This document shows positions 36,164 through 44,632 of a stretch of 64,000 nucleotides of DNA, piece after piece. The stretch is from Poritiphilus sp965212595. GTDB lineage: Bacteria; Bacteroidota; Bacteroidia; Flavobacteriales; Flavobacteriaceae. Under the pieces are notes generated by a model, which had not been told where the DNA came from, made no database searches, and saw only the letters and a list, made by a program, of their open reading frames with translations. Numbering within the stretch: the stretch's first letter is position 1; each line of letters opens with the position of its first letter. A program made the translations under genes and the position numbers. The stretch is taken from contig CBDBVE010000020.1 of NCBI GenBank assembly GCA_965212595.1, forward strand, positions 62,001 to 126,000, read 5' to 3'.

Positions 36164-37178
36164 TTAAGCTCAGTTTTGGTAATGCTATACTTTTATACGG
36201 AGGTTTTTCTATCAATTTCAAGGGGTTATCTGAATAAAACTTATAGTTATCCGAGATATCAGACAGCTGATCATACTCTAAACCATCTCTCAGAGTCTCT
36301 TCGGCCTGGTATTTTAATACTAAATAATCGTCCTTTTCAAGTATTTCTATCTCTAAGCGCCCTTGTCCTGAAGGAATAGTACTTCGTATTATACGCTCTA
36401 CAGAAAACATCAAACTGCCCGGCACCACCCATGAATCTGAAGCTGTCAATACCTTCAAGTTGGTTCTTCTGTATGGTAAGTTATTGAAAAGGTCTGTAAA
36501 AGCCTCGAGTGTATCTAATTCGTCTTGAAGGGGTACCAATTCTCTCATTCGCTTGGATAGCAAATAGCGATAAACTGTTGAAAATTCGTCTGATAGTTGT
36601 TCTGCTTTTTCAGGTTGTTTCTTCATAAGTACGATAAGTGCCTCCAGACTTTCAAATAGCAAATCTGGGTTAACTCCCCGCTTGAATTCTAAAAAATCGG
36701 CCTTGACATCCTCTTTGGCGGCCATTTCCCGGCTTAGTCGCTCGGTATTTACCTTGTACAAGAATTGATGGCTAAGGTAGAGAATGACATAGATTAAGGT
36801 AATTAGGGCAAATAGGCAATTGAAAATAAGAAGTTCTCTGCTATTTGGGGTATACCCCAATACAAAATAGAAATAGAGGTACATCGCCAATGAGACCAGA
36901 GCTATACAGACCAGGACAGAGCTTGTAAGTTGTAATGAAAATCGAGCCGGAATAGAGGTTGGTCTCTTAATTTTGTCAAATACTAAAAGGGAGAACCTGG
37001 CATATTCCTGTATCAGGTATGCCAATCCTATGCAGACATACAATTCCTGCCCTAAAAATGCTTCTTGCAATTGCCCTATATTATTGTTAATGAGCAAGAT
37101 GAGCATATATACAAGCGTCCCACTGAACAAAGGACTCAGGAGTCGGAACATCGCGTTATGTATAAAGAGTTTTTTCAT
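36144..37178 (-). CDS. LytS-like membrane protein lacking kinase catalytic residues (pseudokinase)
   Basis: 344 residues with four to six membrane helices in residues 15-140 and a LytS/HisKA-7TM-like cytoplasmic part. At the H-box the sequence is VNPDLLFESLEAL where the family has SPHFLFNSMNTL, so Asp172 replaces the phospho-accepting His. The N-box reads MFSVERIIRSTI where a functional enzyme has LVENAVKHN. The glycine box is also missing. The gene sits between an intact kinase (4-base ATGA overlap) and the response regulator (20-base overlap), so it may act as an accessory sensor or a heterodimer partner of that kinase. This role is inferred. Confidence 0.85.
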   Translation of the reverse strand: MKKLFIHNAMFRLLSPLFSGTLVYMLILLINNNIGQLQEAFLGQELYVCIGLAYLIQEYARFSLLVFDKIKRPTSIPARFSLQLTSSVLVCIALVSLAMYLYFYFVLGYTPNSRELLIFNCLFALITLIYVILYLSHQFLYKVNTERLSREMAAKEDVKADFLEFKRGVNPDLLFESLEALIVLMKKQPEKAEQLSDEFSTVYRYLLSKRMRELVPLQDELDTLEAFTDLFNNLPYRRTNLKVLTASDSWVVPGSLMFSVERIIRSTIPSGQGRLEIEILEKDDYLVLKYQAEETLRDGLEYDQLSDISDNYKFYSDNPLKLIEKPPYKSIALPKLSLNENSHH

Positions 37179-38212
37179 AATACTATGGGAAGCCGTACTG
37201 TAAAGTCTTCCTTATCAAGTACTTCTACAGGTTTTTGAGCCAATAACTCATAACGCATGGCGATGTTTATAAGACCTATTTTGAGCGACTCCATCTTCGG
37301 GCGCTTGCTGGTCTTGTTGTTGTTTACATAAAGCTGTTTGCCATCCACTCCAATGACAATATTCAAGGGTTGAGCAGCGCTCATAACATTGTGTTTTACA
37401 GCGTTCTCAACTAACATTTGCAGCGTCATTGGGGGTACCTTACTTTGTTGGTCCTGAGGGTCTATGTCCACTTTTAAAGTAAGATGATCTCCGAATCTTG
37501 TTCGCATCAGAAAACAATACGCATTTACAAACTCTAATTCTTTAGCCACTGATACCAACGGTGCTTCATAGGTGTCTAGCGTGTACTGATACGAGTTGGC
37601 TAAGGCTCTAATAAAAGTTTCTGCTTTTTCCACATCTTTAGGGAAGAGTGAGGAAAGCGTGTTCATACTGTTAAAAAGAAAGTGTGGGCTCAATTGAGAT
37701 TTTAAGGCATCGAGCTGCAATTGTGTTTGCTTTCTTTCCAGTTTTAGTTCTGCCACTTGCCCCTTTGCGTAAGAATTGTAGGAGTAAAATGCAAAATATA
37801 TGATATTAAAAAGCAATACTACGCAAAACAGTAAAATGTTGATTTTTATAGAGATGTCTTCAGGATCATCCTTAAAAAGAAGGAGATTGTCAATTAGCAT
37901 ATGATAACCCCATAATGCTCCCAACACTAAAAAATTACTTAAAGCAAGTTGTGTGAGTAAGCCGGCAAGTAAACGTAGGCCTGGTTGTTTCCTCCAGGGT
38001 AAAAGCCTGTTTAAAATGGTATTACTCTGGTTGAAACTATAAGCTACCGCAATCCCCAAACCCCCACATAGTAGCATTTCAAAGGGTTTTTGCAGTTCGC
38101 TAAAGCGGATAAAGCTATATACGAGTATGCCCAGGAGGAATCCTCCACTAACTAGGCCGAGATGTTTTCTCACGGTTGGTTGGTATAATAGGTCTCTGGA
38201 AATCCACTTCAT
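37175..38212 (-). CDS. LytS-family sensor histidine kinase
   Basis: 345 residues. Four hydrophobic segments in residues 20-145, then a coiled region (AELKLERKQTQLQLDALKSQ), the H-box SPHFLFNS with His177, the N-box LVENAVKHN and a C-terminal YVNNNK/GLINIAMRYELL region typical of His_kinase/HATPase in this family. It signals to a LytTR regulator, the third gene downstream. Its stop overlaps the start of the pseudokinase by 4 bases. Confidence 0.9.
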   Translation of the reverse strand: MKWISRDLLYQPTVRKHLGLVSGGFLLGILVYSFIRFSELQKPFEMLLCGGLGIAVAYSFNQSNTILNRLLPWRKQPGLRLLAGLLTQLALSNFLVLGALWGYHMLIDNLLLFKDDPEDISIKINILLFCVVLLFNIIYFAFYSYNSYAKGQVAELKLERKQTQLQLDALKSQLSPHFLFNSMNTLSSLFPKDVEKAETFIRALANSYQYTLDTYEAPLVSVAKELEFVNAYCFLMRTRFGDHLTLKVDIDPQDQQSKVPPMTLQMLVENAVKHNVMSAAQPLNIVIGVDGKQLYVNNNKTSKRPKMESLKIGLINIAMRYELLAQKPVEVLDKEDFTVRLPIVL

Positions 38213-38279
38213 GCTGCCAAAATACTCAATATTATGCTATCACAACATGAGTATTTGGCAGTAGAAGTAAAGGCTCAAA

Positions 38280-39731
38280 TTATTGAATGGCTTTCATTGC
38301 TCTTCCGTAATGAGAGGAAGAATTGATACCGTTACAGGCTTCTCTATAAGCGTCTTTCACGCTTTCGCCTCTATTTTTGGTTGTAGACGCAAAGGCCATC
38401 AAAGAGGTTGCAAGGTGATAATCAGAATTAATGCTCTGAGCAGCATCGAAAATTGCAAGTAATTCATTGTCATCCAGATCTTTTGAGGCCAATGATCGAA
38501 TGACCTCCGATTTATGATGATCTGAATTGATATGCCTGGTTGCTGCCATCAATGCTTTGATATTCTCGCCACTTAGGCCTTGTTTGCTAATAACTTTTTT
38601 AAGAACTGAAGCCTGATGCGCATCCGAATTGATGTTTTTAGAGGCAATCTCTAATAATTGCGTCAGGGAGGCGTAATCTAACTTATTGTTTAAAAGCTCC
38701 TTAATTACGCTAGCACTGTGGTAATCTGATTGGATATTTCCTATTGCTGCAAGAAAGGTGTCATACCCTCTTGATGAGAGCCCTGGAGCCGCAAGCGCAG
38801 CTTTTAGCACTCTGGCCTGATGATGGTCAGAATTAATATCTCTGCTGGTCTTAACCAAAAGGTCTACATTCTCGGAATTAAGTGATCTACTATTAAGTAC
38901 AGTCAGTAATACCTCAGACTTGTGATGATCCGAGTTGATGTTATCCATAATATGGAACATAGATTTCATCTGAGGTCCGGAAATTGATCCATCACGGATT
39001 GAACGTTTAAGAACTTCAGATTGATGATGGTCAGAATTTATACTGCCTGCCGCTTCAATATAGGCATCCGTCGTTCCCGTATTGGCTAAGAAGGCTTTGG
39101 TGTTTGTTTTTAAGATCTCCGCTTTATGGTGGTCTGAATTAACATCTTCCTCAACCACTTCCAGTAAATTGATCAGGTCGCTACTATTAAGGTCTTTCTT
39201 TAAAAGCAGTTTCAAATAGTACGATTTTACGTAGTCGCTATCCATATAGCCTACTTCGTTAAGAACAGCGGTAGCACCGCCTTTGCGATAGAACCGGTCA
39301 ACACGTTGCTTTGCAGCGATAGTAGTAGACCTTACTACATCCAGGAGTATTTCGGCAAGCCACCGCCTTCCTTCGGGTTCAAAAGCTTTTTGGCTACCCC
39401 CGGCGTAATAGCGTTTTACCAGTTTTCCCGAACCGTCTGGTTCGATTAAAATTCGCCTTCGGCTTCCAAAGGCAAGCTTTTTAATTTCGAGATATCCCCC
39501 TCTTGAAATTGCTTCGACATCCTTATCGTCATCTGACAAGGTTATATCTCCCTGAAACTCTAAAGAGAAGTTATTGCCCCTACCCTCTTTAATTGAGATA
39601 GTTGTCTTTCCGTTATTGATGTTTACAGAGGTTTTTTTGCTCTGTGCCTGGCTATCTGCAGTGCCCGCCATTACTAAAAGTAAAATGACTTTGAGCAAGG
39701 CGGACATAAAGATTTTAACTAATTGCTGCAT
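38280..39731 (-). CDS. exported helical-repeat protein with repeated NSDHH motifs
   Basis: 483 residues with a signal peptide (hydrophobic residues 9-24, cleavage near SQAQ). The N-terminal 110 residues are beta-rich (VNINNGKTTISIKE, YLEIKKLAFGSRRRILIEP). From about residue 165 onward about nine copies of a 35-residue unit follow, each centred on I-N-S-D-H/Y/A-H and followed by a K/Q-S/A-x-V-L-K helix, probably an all-helical solenoid resembling HEAT or Armadillo repeats. Function unknown. It is the second gene of a five-gene operon that opens with a 38-residue peptide and ends with a LytTR two-component system. Confidence 0.8.
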   Translation of the reverse strand: MQQLVKIFMSALLKVILLLVMAGTADSQAQSKKTSVNINNGKTTISIKEGRGNNFSLEFQGDITLSDDDKDVEAISRGGYLEIKKLAFGSRRRILIEPDGSGKLVKRYYAGGSQKAFEPEGRRWLAEILLDVVRSTTIAAKQRVDRFYRKGGATAVLNEVGYMDSDYVKSYYLKLLLKKDLNSSDLINLLEVVEEDVNSDHHKAEILKTNTKAFLANTGTTDAYIEAAGSINSDHHQSEVLKRSIRDGSISGPQMKSMFHIMDNINSDHHKSEVLLTVLNSRSLNSENVDLLVKTSRDINSDHHQARVLKAALAAPGLSSRGYDTFLAAIGNIQSDYHSASVIKELLNNKLDYASLTQLLEIASKNINSDAHQASVLKKVISKQGLSGENIKALMAATRHINSDHHKSEVIRSLASKDLDDNELLAIFDAAQSINSDYHLATSLMAFASTTKNRGESVKDAYREACNGINSSSHYGRAMKAIQ

Positions 39732-39765
39732 GATCGTTCGTTTTGGTTTAAAAAATTGATGAATT

Positions 39766-39882
39766 TTAAATGACGTAATGGCGTACTTCTGACCAGCGAA
39801 CTCGTTTGCTGTCTTTGAAGTTTGAGAAATAAGAAAATCTCCTGCTTTCGGTTGGTGTTTGTCTACTGATAAAAGTTTTCAT
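39766..39882 (-). CDS. 38-residue cationic aromatic peptide, fifth member of a family
   Basis: ATG at 39880-39882, stop at 39766-39768. The peptide has 38 residues, beginning MKTFISRQTPTES and containing RRFSYFS and KRVRW. It differs at only two positions from the first member of the array at 47239 and shares the same cores with three others; at DNA level the differences are largely synonymous. The copies share an A-rich AACAGTC sequence just before the ATG. It is the first gene of the LytTR operon, 34 bases before the repeat-protein gene. No signal peptide. Function unknown. Confidence 0.75.
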   Translation of the reverse strand: MKTFISRQTPTESRRFSYFSNFKDSKRVRWSEVRHYVI

Positions 39883-39977
39883 GACTGTTCGTTTTTTGAT
39901 TGATGAAACATTTTTTGATTGATGATGAAACAAAGATGAAAGGAATAAACTGTGTAAAAAAAAGAAATGTAGCCAAC

Positions 39978-40004
39978 TGTACATTCTATGTATTGAAATG
40001 TACA
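39978..40004. promoter_or_regulatory. inverted repeat upstream of the peptide/LytTR operon
   Basis: Arms TGTACATT and its exact complement flank an 11-base centre, about 95 bases upstream of the peptide ATG. The centre and one arm carry a TACATAG motif that recurs in the dyad upstream of the peptide array at 47 kb. Likely an operator; recognition by the LytTR regulator is a hypothesis. Confidence 0.5.
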
Positions 40005-40081
40005 AAGACGCTAAAAACAGTTAAGAAAGGGCTATTTCTCACTCGTCTTAGCTAACCGATTTTTGAAGTGTGCAATCCTAT

Positions 40082-41377
40082 TTATCGTTTTAAACGGCTT
40101 TGCCTTCTATCAATCTTGTAGACCAAAAACCCTAACACCAAGTTTAAAAGCCCCAATCCGGTTTCAATAGGCTGAGCGACGACCAAATAAGCGAGTACCC
40201 AAAGGCTTAGGGCCAGGAAAAAGAGTTGGGGAAGAGGGTATAGTGGGCTTTTAAATCCGTCTTTCAAATCTTTCTTCCTACGCACCACAAATACTCCAGC
40301 CACGGTAAGCGCTGCAAAAAGCTGGAGTACAAAACCGGTATAGATCATAACCTGTTCAAAAGTACCTGTGGCAATTAAAGCAAGTGTCAATGTAGTTTGC
40401 AACCAAATAGCCCTTAGTGGTATTTCATTTTTAGTTTTAACCGAAAACCAACGCCACAATCTATGATCTTCTCCTAAAACCTGAGTAACTCTCGGTCCGG
40501 CCCAGATCATTGCACTAATACTGGAAACAAGCAGAAGGGCGATACCAAAACTCACCCAGATCCCCCCCTGTTGTCCAAACAAGGAGGTGGCCGTAAGTTG
40601 GCCAATTTCCAATTCCCCTTTTAGGGAATCTAAGGGGTTCTGCTTTAAGAAAACATAATTGAGTAAGAGATAAAGAATGCTTACCAGAAGCGTCCCAACG
40701 AGAAGTGCTCTGGGCAGGTTTTTGCGGGCTTCTTTAATTTCTCCTGCGATATAAGCCGCGGCATTCCAACCGGAATATGAAAAAGTAACATAAACGAAAG
40801 AAACAGCAAAGGCAGGTAAGACGATTTCATTTTGCCAGCTATCATCCCAGAGAAAGGCAGTTTCAGAAGAATCCAGCATAATACCGAAGAAAAGAAAGAC
40901 GATAATAAGCCCTACCTTCAATATGGTCGTACTATTTTGTAGAAAACTGCTCTTTTGAAGGCTCAGGGAATGCAATAAGCTTATAACAATTACAACCGTA
41001 AAGGCAAGGCCTAAACTGGAAACTCCCAGATAATGTCCGACGTATTCCCCCAGAGCCATACCAGCCAAAGCTACAGGAGCCGAGAATCCTACGGTAAGTG
41101 ATACCCAGCCCGAAAGGTATCCCAGAAGCGGGTGAAATGCCTTAGATAAAAAATGATATTCACCTCCTGAACGCAACCAATGCGTGCCCAATTCTGCATA
41201 GCTAAGGGCCCCGCATAAGGCCATTAGAGCTCCCAAAACCCATAAAATAAAGATAGACCAACTATTTATGGTATCATTGAGTTGAAAGCCCAGGCTTGTG
41301 AAAATACCTGCCCCAATCATGTTGGCTATTACCAGGGCAGTGGCGGTACGCCAACCTATGCTGTCAGATTTTGGCAT
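40082..41377 (-). CDS. APC-superfamily amino acid permease
   Basis: 431 residues with about 12 hydrophobic segments. The first carries the substrate-binding GAGIFTSLG signature; later parts include SYAELGTHWLRSGGEYHF and FVYVTFSYSGWNAAAYIAGEIKEARKNLPRAL, both typical of the LAT/AAT-like branch. Import or exchange of amino acids across the inner membrane is expected. The gene that follows on the same strand is a short-chain dehydrogenase. Confidence 0.85.
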   Translation of the reverse strand: MPKSDSIGWRTATALVIANMIGAGIFTSLGFQLNDTINSWSIFILWVLGALMALCGALSYAELGTHWLRSGGEYHFLSKAFHPLLGYLSGWVSLTVGFSAPVALAGMALGEYVGHYLGVSSLGLAFTVVIVISLLHSLSLQKSSFLQNSTTILKVGLIIVFLFFGIMLDSSETAFLWDDSWQNEIVLPAFAVSFVYVTFSYSGWNAAAYIAGEIKEARKNLPRALLVGTLLVSILYLLLNYVFLKQNPLDSLKGELEIGQLTATSLFGQQGGIWVSFGIALLLVSSISAMIWAGPRVTQVLGEDHRLWRWFSVKTKNEIPLRAIWLQTTLTLALIATGTFEQVMIYTGFVLQLFAALTVAGVFVVRRKKDLKDGFKSPLYPLPQLFFLALSLWVLAYLVVAQPIETGLGLLNLVLGFLVYKIDRRQSRLKR

Positions 41378-41400
41378 GCTTATGATTTAGCTTTTAAATA

Positions 41401-42156
41401 CTAACGGATATGACTCCCGGCATTCATATCTATTGTCGCTCCTGTGGCATGATCCATTTGTCCGCTTGACATCAGCGCAATTAAGGGTGCAATATCCTCT
41501 GGCTTGGTGAGTTCATTTAAAGCGATCTCTTCTAGAACCCGCTCCTCTCCATATTGCGCAATAAACTGCTCAGCCATCGCGGTCCTTGTAAAACCGGGTG
41601 CCACAACAAATGACTTGATATTGTCTTTTCCAAATGAACGCGCTACGCTCCTGGAGAGCGAAGTAAGTCCGCCCTTAGAGGCCGCGTACGCAAGGTATTC
41701 TTTTGTCTCTCCTCGGGAAGCGGCCCGGCTCCCTATATAGATAAAGCGTCCGCCTCCCTGCTTCTTATAGTGATCAATACCTAATCTGGTAAGCAAGGCG
41801 GCAGCATTCAGGTTAACGGCCATGGTTTCTTTCCATACCTTATACCAATCGTCTGCAGTATCCTCCATAACATGGGGCCTAAAAATGGCAGCATTAAGAA
41901 TAATGGTGTCAATTCTCTTTAAAGCTGTAACTACTGCTTCAAAAAGTTCAGCAACCTGATGCTCTTTTGCCAAATCTGCCTGAAAAATTTTGGCCTTTTC
42001 AAAACTTTCTAAAAAATCTTCGGCGCCTTTTCTATTTCTATTGTAATGAATGGCAACTTCAGCCCCGTTCTGAAGTAAAAGTTTGGCAATTGCCTTTCCA
42101 ATACCACTTGACGCTCCTGTAACCAAAATTTTATGTTCTTTCAAGTCCTTCATCAA
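41401..42156 (-). CDS. short-chain dehydrogenase/reductase (SDR)
   Basis: 251 residues. Cofactor motif TGASSGIG near residue 15, LNAAIFRP, catalytic Ser in YIGSRAAS, and YLAYAASKGG with the YxxxK pair; the C-terminus ends in DMNAGSHIR, typical of the FabG-like classical branch. Reduces or oxidises a small carbonyl compound with NAD(P). Substrate unknown. It may share a transcript with the permease gene (23-base gap). Confidence 0.9.
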   Translation of the reverse strand: MMKDLKEHKILVTGASSGIGKAIAKLLLQNGAEVAIHYNRNRKGAEDFLESFEKAKIFQADLAKEHQVAELFEAVVTALKRIDTIILNAAIFRPHVMEDTADDWYKVWKETMAVNLNAAALLTRLGIDHYKKQGGGRFIYIGSRAASRGETKEYLAYAASKGGLTSLSRSVARSFGKDNIKSFVVAPGFTRTAMAEQFIAQYGEERVLEEIALNELTKPEDIAPLIALMSSGQMDHATGATIDMNAGSHIR

Positions 42157-42478
42157 CCATACTTAGAATACAGCTCAAAGTATGGAGAATAGGTGAGTTT
42201 TACAACTTAGGATCAGAAACAAAACTGTAAGTTTTAAAATCCCGTAATCCAAAGTGCAGACTTCATTCGTATCTAAAAAAGTGCCTGAAAGATGTATCCC
42301 CTAAATTGACATTCACCCAATACCGGTGAGAACTGATTGAAAAGGAAGCGCCCAAGGGTACCAAGCCCAATCCAACTTCTACAAAATTTACTAAGATCGG
42401 AGTAATCTCCGGGCATGTCCCGTGGGTCAGTTCTATCTGGTAAATTTGACGAAGCTCTAAATCTTACACCCCAAAATC
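42157..42478. other. 322-base leader region before the nucleoside-hydrolase-like lipoprotein gene
   Basis: No gene seen. A perfect hairpin CGGAG-TAAT-CTCCG lies at 42398-42411. About 40 bases before the next ATG, TAAATTTG at about 42441-42448 matches the Bacteroidota -7 consensus TAnnTTTG, but a clear TTG at -33 is absent. The leader is unusually long, as is that of the paralogue at 44.6 kb. Confidence 0.4.
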
Positions 42479-43471
42479 ATGAGAAATTACCTAAGAATTT
42501 CCTGTGCCTGTATTTTACTGGCATTTTTTTCCTGTTCAAAGACAGAAGAAGCAATTATCGAAGTAGCACCTGACAACACTCCAGAATCTACTCCAGAGCC
42601 TGAGCCTGAGCCTGAATCCACCGACCCTGAATGCGAACCCAGTTCAATAGTTAATTTTCCAGGAGGTCGTGTCATCATGACCTTCGACGGCAATGTACAT
42701 GACGATGACGATATTTTGGCTATGCCATACTCCGCTGGTATGTGGTGGGCCGCAGGCCTGAAAGATCAGGTAGTCCAAATTGAATACAATAATCATGTCT
42801 GTGATATCAATACAAACGAGAACGATGAGTCCGGACCGGGAGATGGAGACGATTCCCAAAATATGCGGCAAAGCGCCAATGGGCTCATGTCTCGTTTTGG
42901 TTATTCATCATCAGTACTTTTTGACTATGAGAAAAAAGCAACGGCTTCCACCAATAAAATGGCCGCCGAAATAGAGAAATCTACCGCTGCAAATCCGCTT
43001 TGGATCTTAGCCGCAGGTCCTATGGAAACCTTATGGAGGGCTTTAGAGCAGGCAGATAGCGGATTCGATCATGTCTCCATAATTTCACATTCCAATTGGA
43101 ATGAACAGCATGCACATTGTAGCGATGCTCATACCTGGGCCGATATAAAGAGCAAATACAAACCAAAAGGCGTGTTCTTCGTAGGGTTTTGCAAACGTAC
43201 CGAATGTGCCGGGCCCAGCACACTTAAGGACCAAAATTCGGGCTTTAGTTCGGAGATCAGCAATTGGAACTGGATGAAAAATAGCAGCCACGAATACAAC
43301 CGTTGGATCTTCAACCGAAATCCTTTTTCAGATAAGTTCGACCCCTCAGACATTGGGATGTCTTATTTTCTGATTACCGGAGGTCCCTTTGAAGGTGGCG
43401 ATAAAGAAGGTGATCATCAGGACGCAAAAAAACTAATGGAAAACCCTTGCGATTCGAGTACCGGAGGATAG
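42479..43471 (+). CDS. lipoprotein with nucleoside-hydrolase-like (DUF1593-type) domain
   Basis: 330 residues. Lipobox AFFSC (Cys near 19), an acidic Pro/Glu-rich linker (residues 30-55), then a domain opening with VIMTFDGNVHDDDDI, a D-x-N plus Asp cluster similar to the Asp ligands of nucleoside hydrolases and DUF1593 proteins. Other conserved points are NNHVCD, NPLWILAAGPMETLW, HSNWNE, FFVGFCKR and SYFLITGG. A hydrolase acting on a sugar-containing substrate is inferred. A second copy of the domain, in a different protein, occurs 2 kb downstream (44633). Confidence 0.65.
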   Translation: MRNYLRISCACILLAFFSCSKTEEAIIEVAPDNTPESTPEPEPEPESTDPECEPSSIVNFPGGRVIMTFDGNVHDDDDILAMPYSAGMWWAAGLKDQVVQIEYNNHVCDINTNENDESGPGDGDDSQNMRQSANGLMSRFGYSSSVLFDYEKKATASTNKMAAEIEKSTAANPLWILAAGPMETLWRALEQADSGFDHVSIISHSNWNEQHAHCSDAHTWADIKSKYKPKGVFFVGFCKRTECAGPSTLKDQNSGFSSEISNWNWMKNSSHEYNRWIFNRNPFSDKFDPSDIGMSYFLITGGPFEGGDKEGDHQDAKKLMENPCDSSTGG

Positions 43472-43561
43472 GGGAAACCTGTTAAAATTCGTATGGCATT
43501 CCTATTAAGGCCGTTCTTTGACTGATTAATTATTATCTTAATCTCCTCTTTAATATGTGCG

Positions 43562-44170
43562 ATGCTACGAAATCTGGTATTACTGTTTTTTTTGCCTGTG
43601 ATGGCCACAGGATGGGCTCAGGATAATCGAATAAAAATCGAGGCTAAAAAAATTCCCAACAGGTTAGCTTTTTATGCGATTAACCAAAGTGAGAACGACC
43701 TTGACGTAAAGCTTACCTTAAAGGGTACCAATTTTCGGCAAAGTAAAGCCCGGCCAAGGTTTGTTAGAATCCCGGCGACTTCTAAGGTGCATATGAAAAC
43801 GGTAGTAGTAGTAAGAGGAAAACAACCGCAATACACTTATGAACTGGTGGTGAACGACAGCTTATCGCGACGTGCTTTGCGAAAGGAATATGAACTGGTA
43901 AAAATTAAACCGAAAAAGAGCATAACACTTTACGTACCGGCTAGCTGTATATCATGCGATAGCCTTGAAGTGCGCCTTGCTGAAGGAAGGTATCTCTATA
44001 AGGTTCATAAGCTTGAGGAAAGACAGGAGATTAAAGATCAGTTAAGTAGGTCATTCGCAAATAGCATAAATCTGGATTCTTTGCAAACCCCTATCCTCAA
44101 CCTTGGTGGCAAACTCTTTACCAAAATAGAGTCTTACGAGAAACTCCTCGAAGAATTAGCTAAGGAGTGA
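43562..44170 (+). CDS. exported protein with C-terminal glutaredoxin/thioredoxin-like domain
   Basis: 202 residues with a signal peptide ending near WAQ (residue 20). The N-terminal 110 residues are beta-rich and unassigned. The C-terminal 85 residues have a CISC redox motif (Cys129, Cys132) after strand SITLYVPAS, a cis-Pro motif TP at 176-177 and a LGGKLFTK strand, the pattern of a glutaredoxin fold. A periplasmic thiol-disulfide role is inferred. It lies between the two nucleoside-hydrolase-like paralogues, about 90 bases after the first; co-transcription with it is possible. Confidence 0.6.
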   Translation: MLRNLVLLFFLPVMATGWAQDNRIKIEAKKIPNRLAFYAINQSENDLDVKLTLKGTNFRQSKARPRFVRIPATSKVHMKTVVVVRGKQPQYTYELVVNDSLSRRALRKEYELVKIKPKKSITLYVPASCISCDSLEVRLAEGRYLYKVHKLEERQEIKDQLSRSFANSINLDSLQTPILNLGGKLFTKIESYEKLLEELAKE

Positions 44171-44632
44171 GCCTTCTCGCCTGTTTAAACCTGGTATTTA
44201 GCTGACTTTTAAAACTTTAACATTATGGTGTAAAAAAAAATTATATTTTTGTCAGCTGAAACTTACAAGTTTGTAAGTGGCTATTAGGCTATGCGTTAGC
44301 CCCAAAACACATACTTAATTATATCTTTTTATTATGTTCCCCCAAATCTCAAATGCCCGAATAGGGCTAAAAATTCAATGCGTTCTAACCGGAACGTCCT
44401 ATTTCAAGAATCTTCCAAGCCTTCTAAAACCTCAAATCACATTTAACTCCAAATTTATTTTGTTAGAATAAGCCATTCACCTAACACGGATGGCTACAGA
44501 CTTCCTTAGGAGAGCTTTTATAGCCTCTCCCGGGAGGTCCCTGTATTTTCTTAGCAGCGGATGACCTATGCGGTGCCGTGAAATCTCTTAATCTATTAAC
44601 CCCTAAACCTTTACATGTAAAATTTGACCTTT
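44171..44632. promoter_or_regulatory. 462-base leader with a promoter-like site and a hairpin
   Basis: TATTTTTG at 44244-44251 matches the Bacteroidota -7 box TAnnTTTG, though the -33 TTG is not clear. Further down, GGAGAG at 44509-44514 pairs with CTCTCC at 44525-44530 and runs into a TCCCGGGA palindrome at 44528-44535. The leader is unusually long and contains no gene. The paralogous gene at 42479 also has a long leader with a GGAG/CTCC hairpin. Confidence 0.4.
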
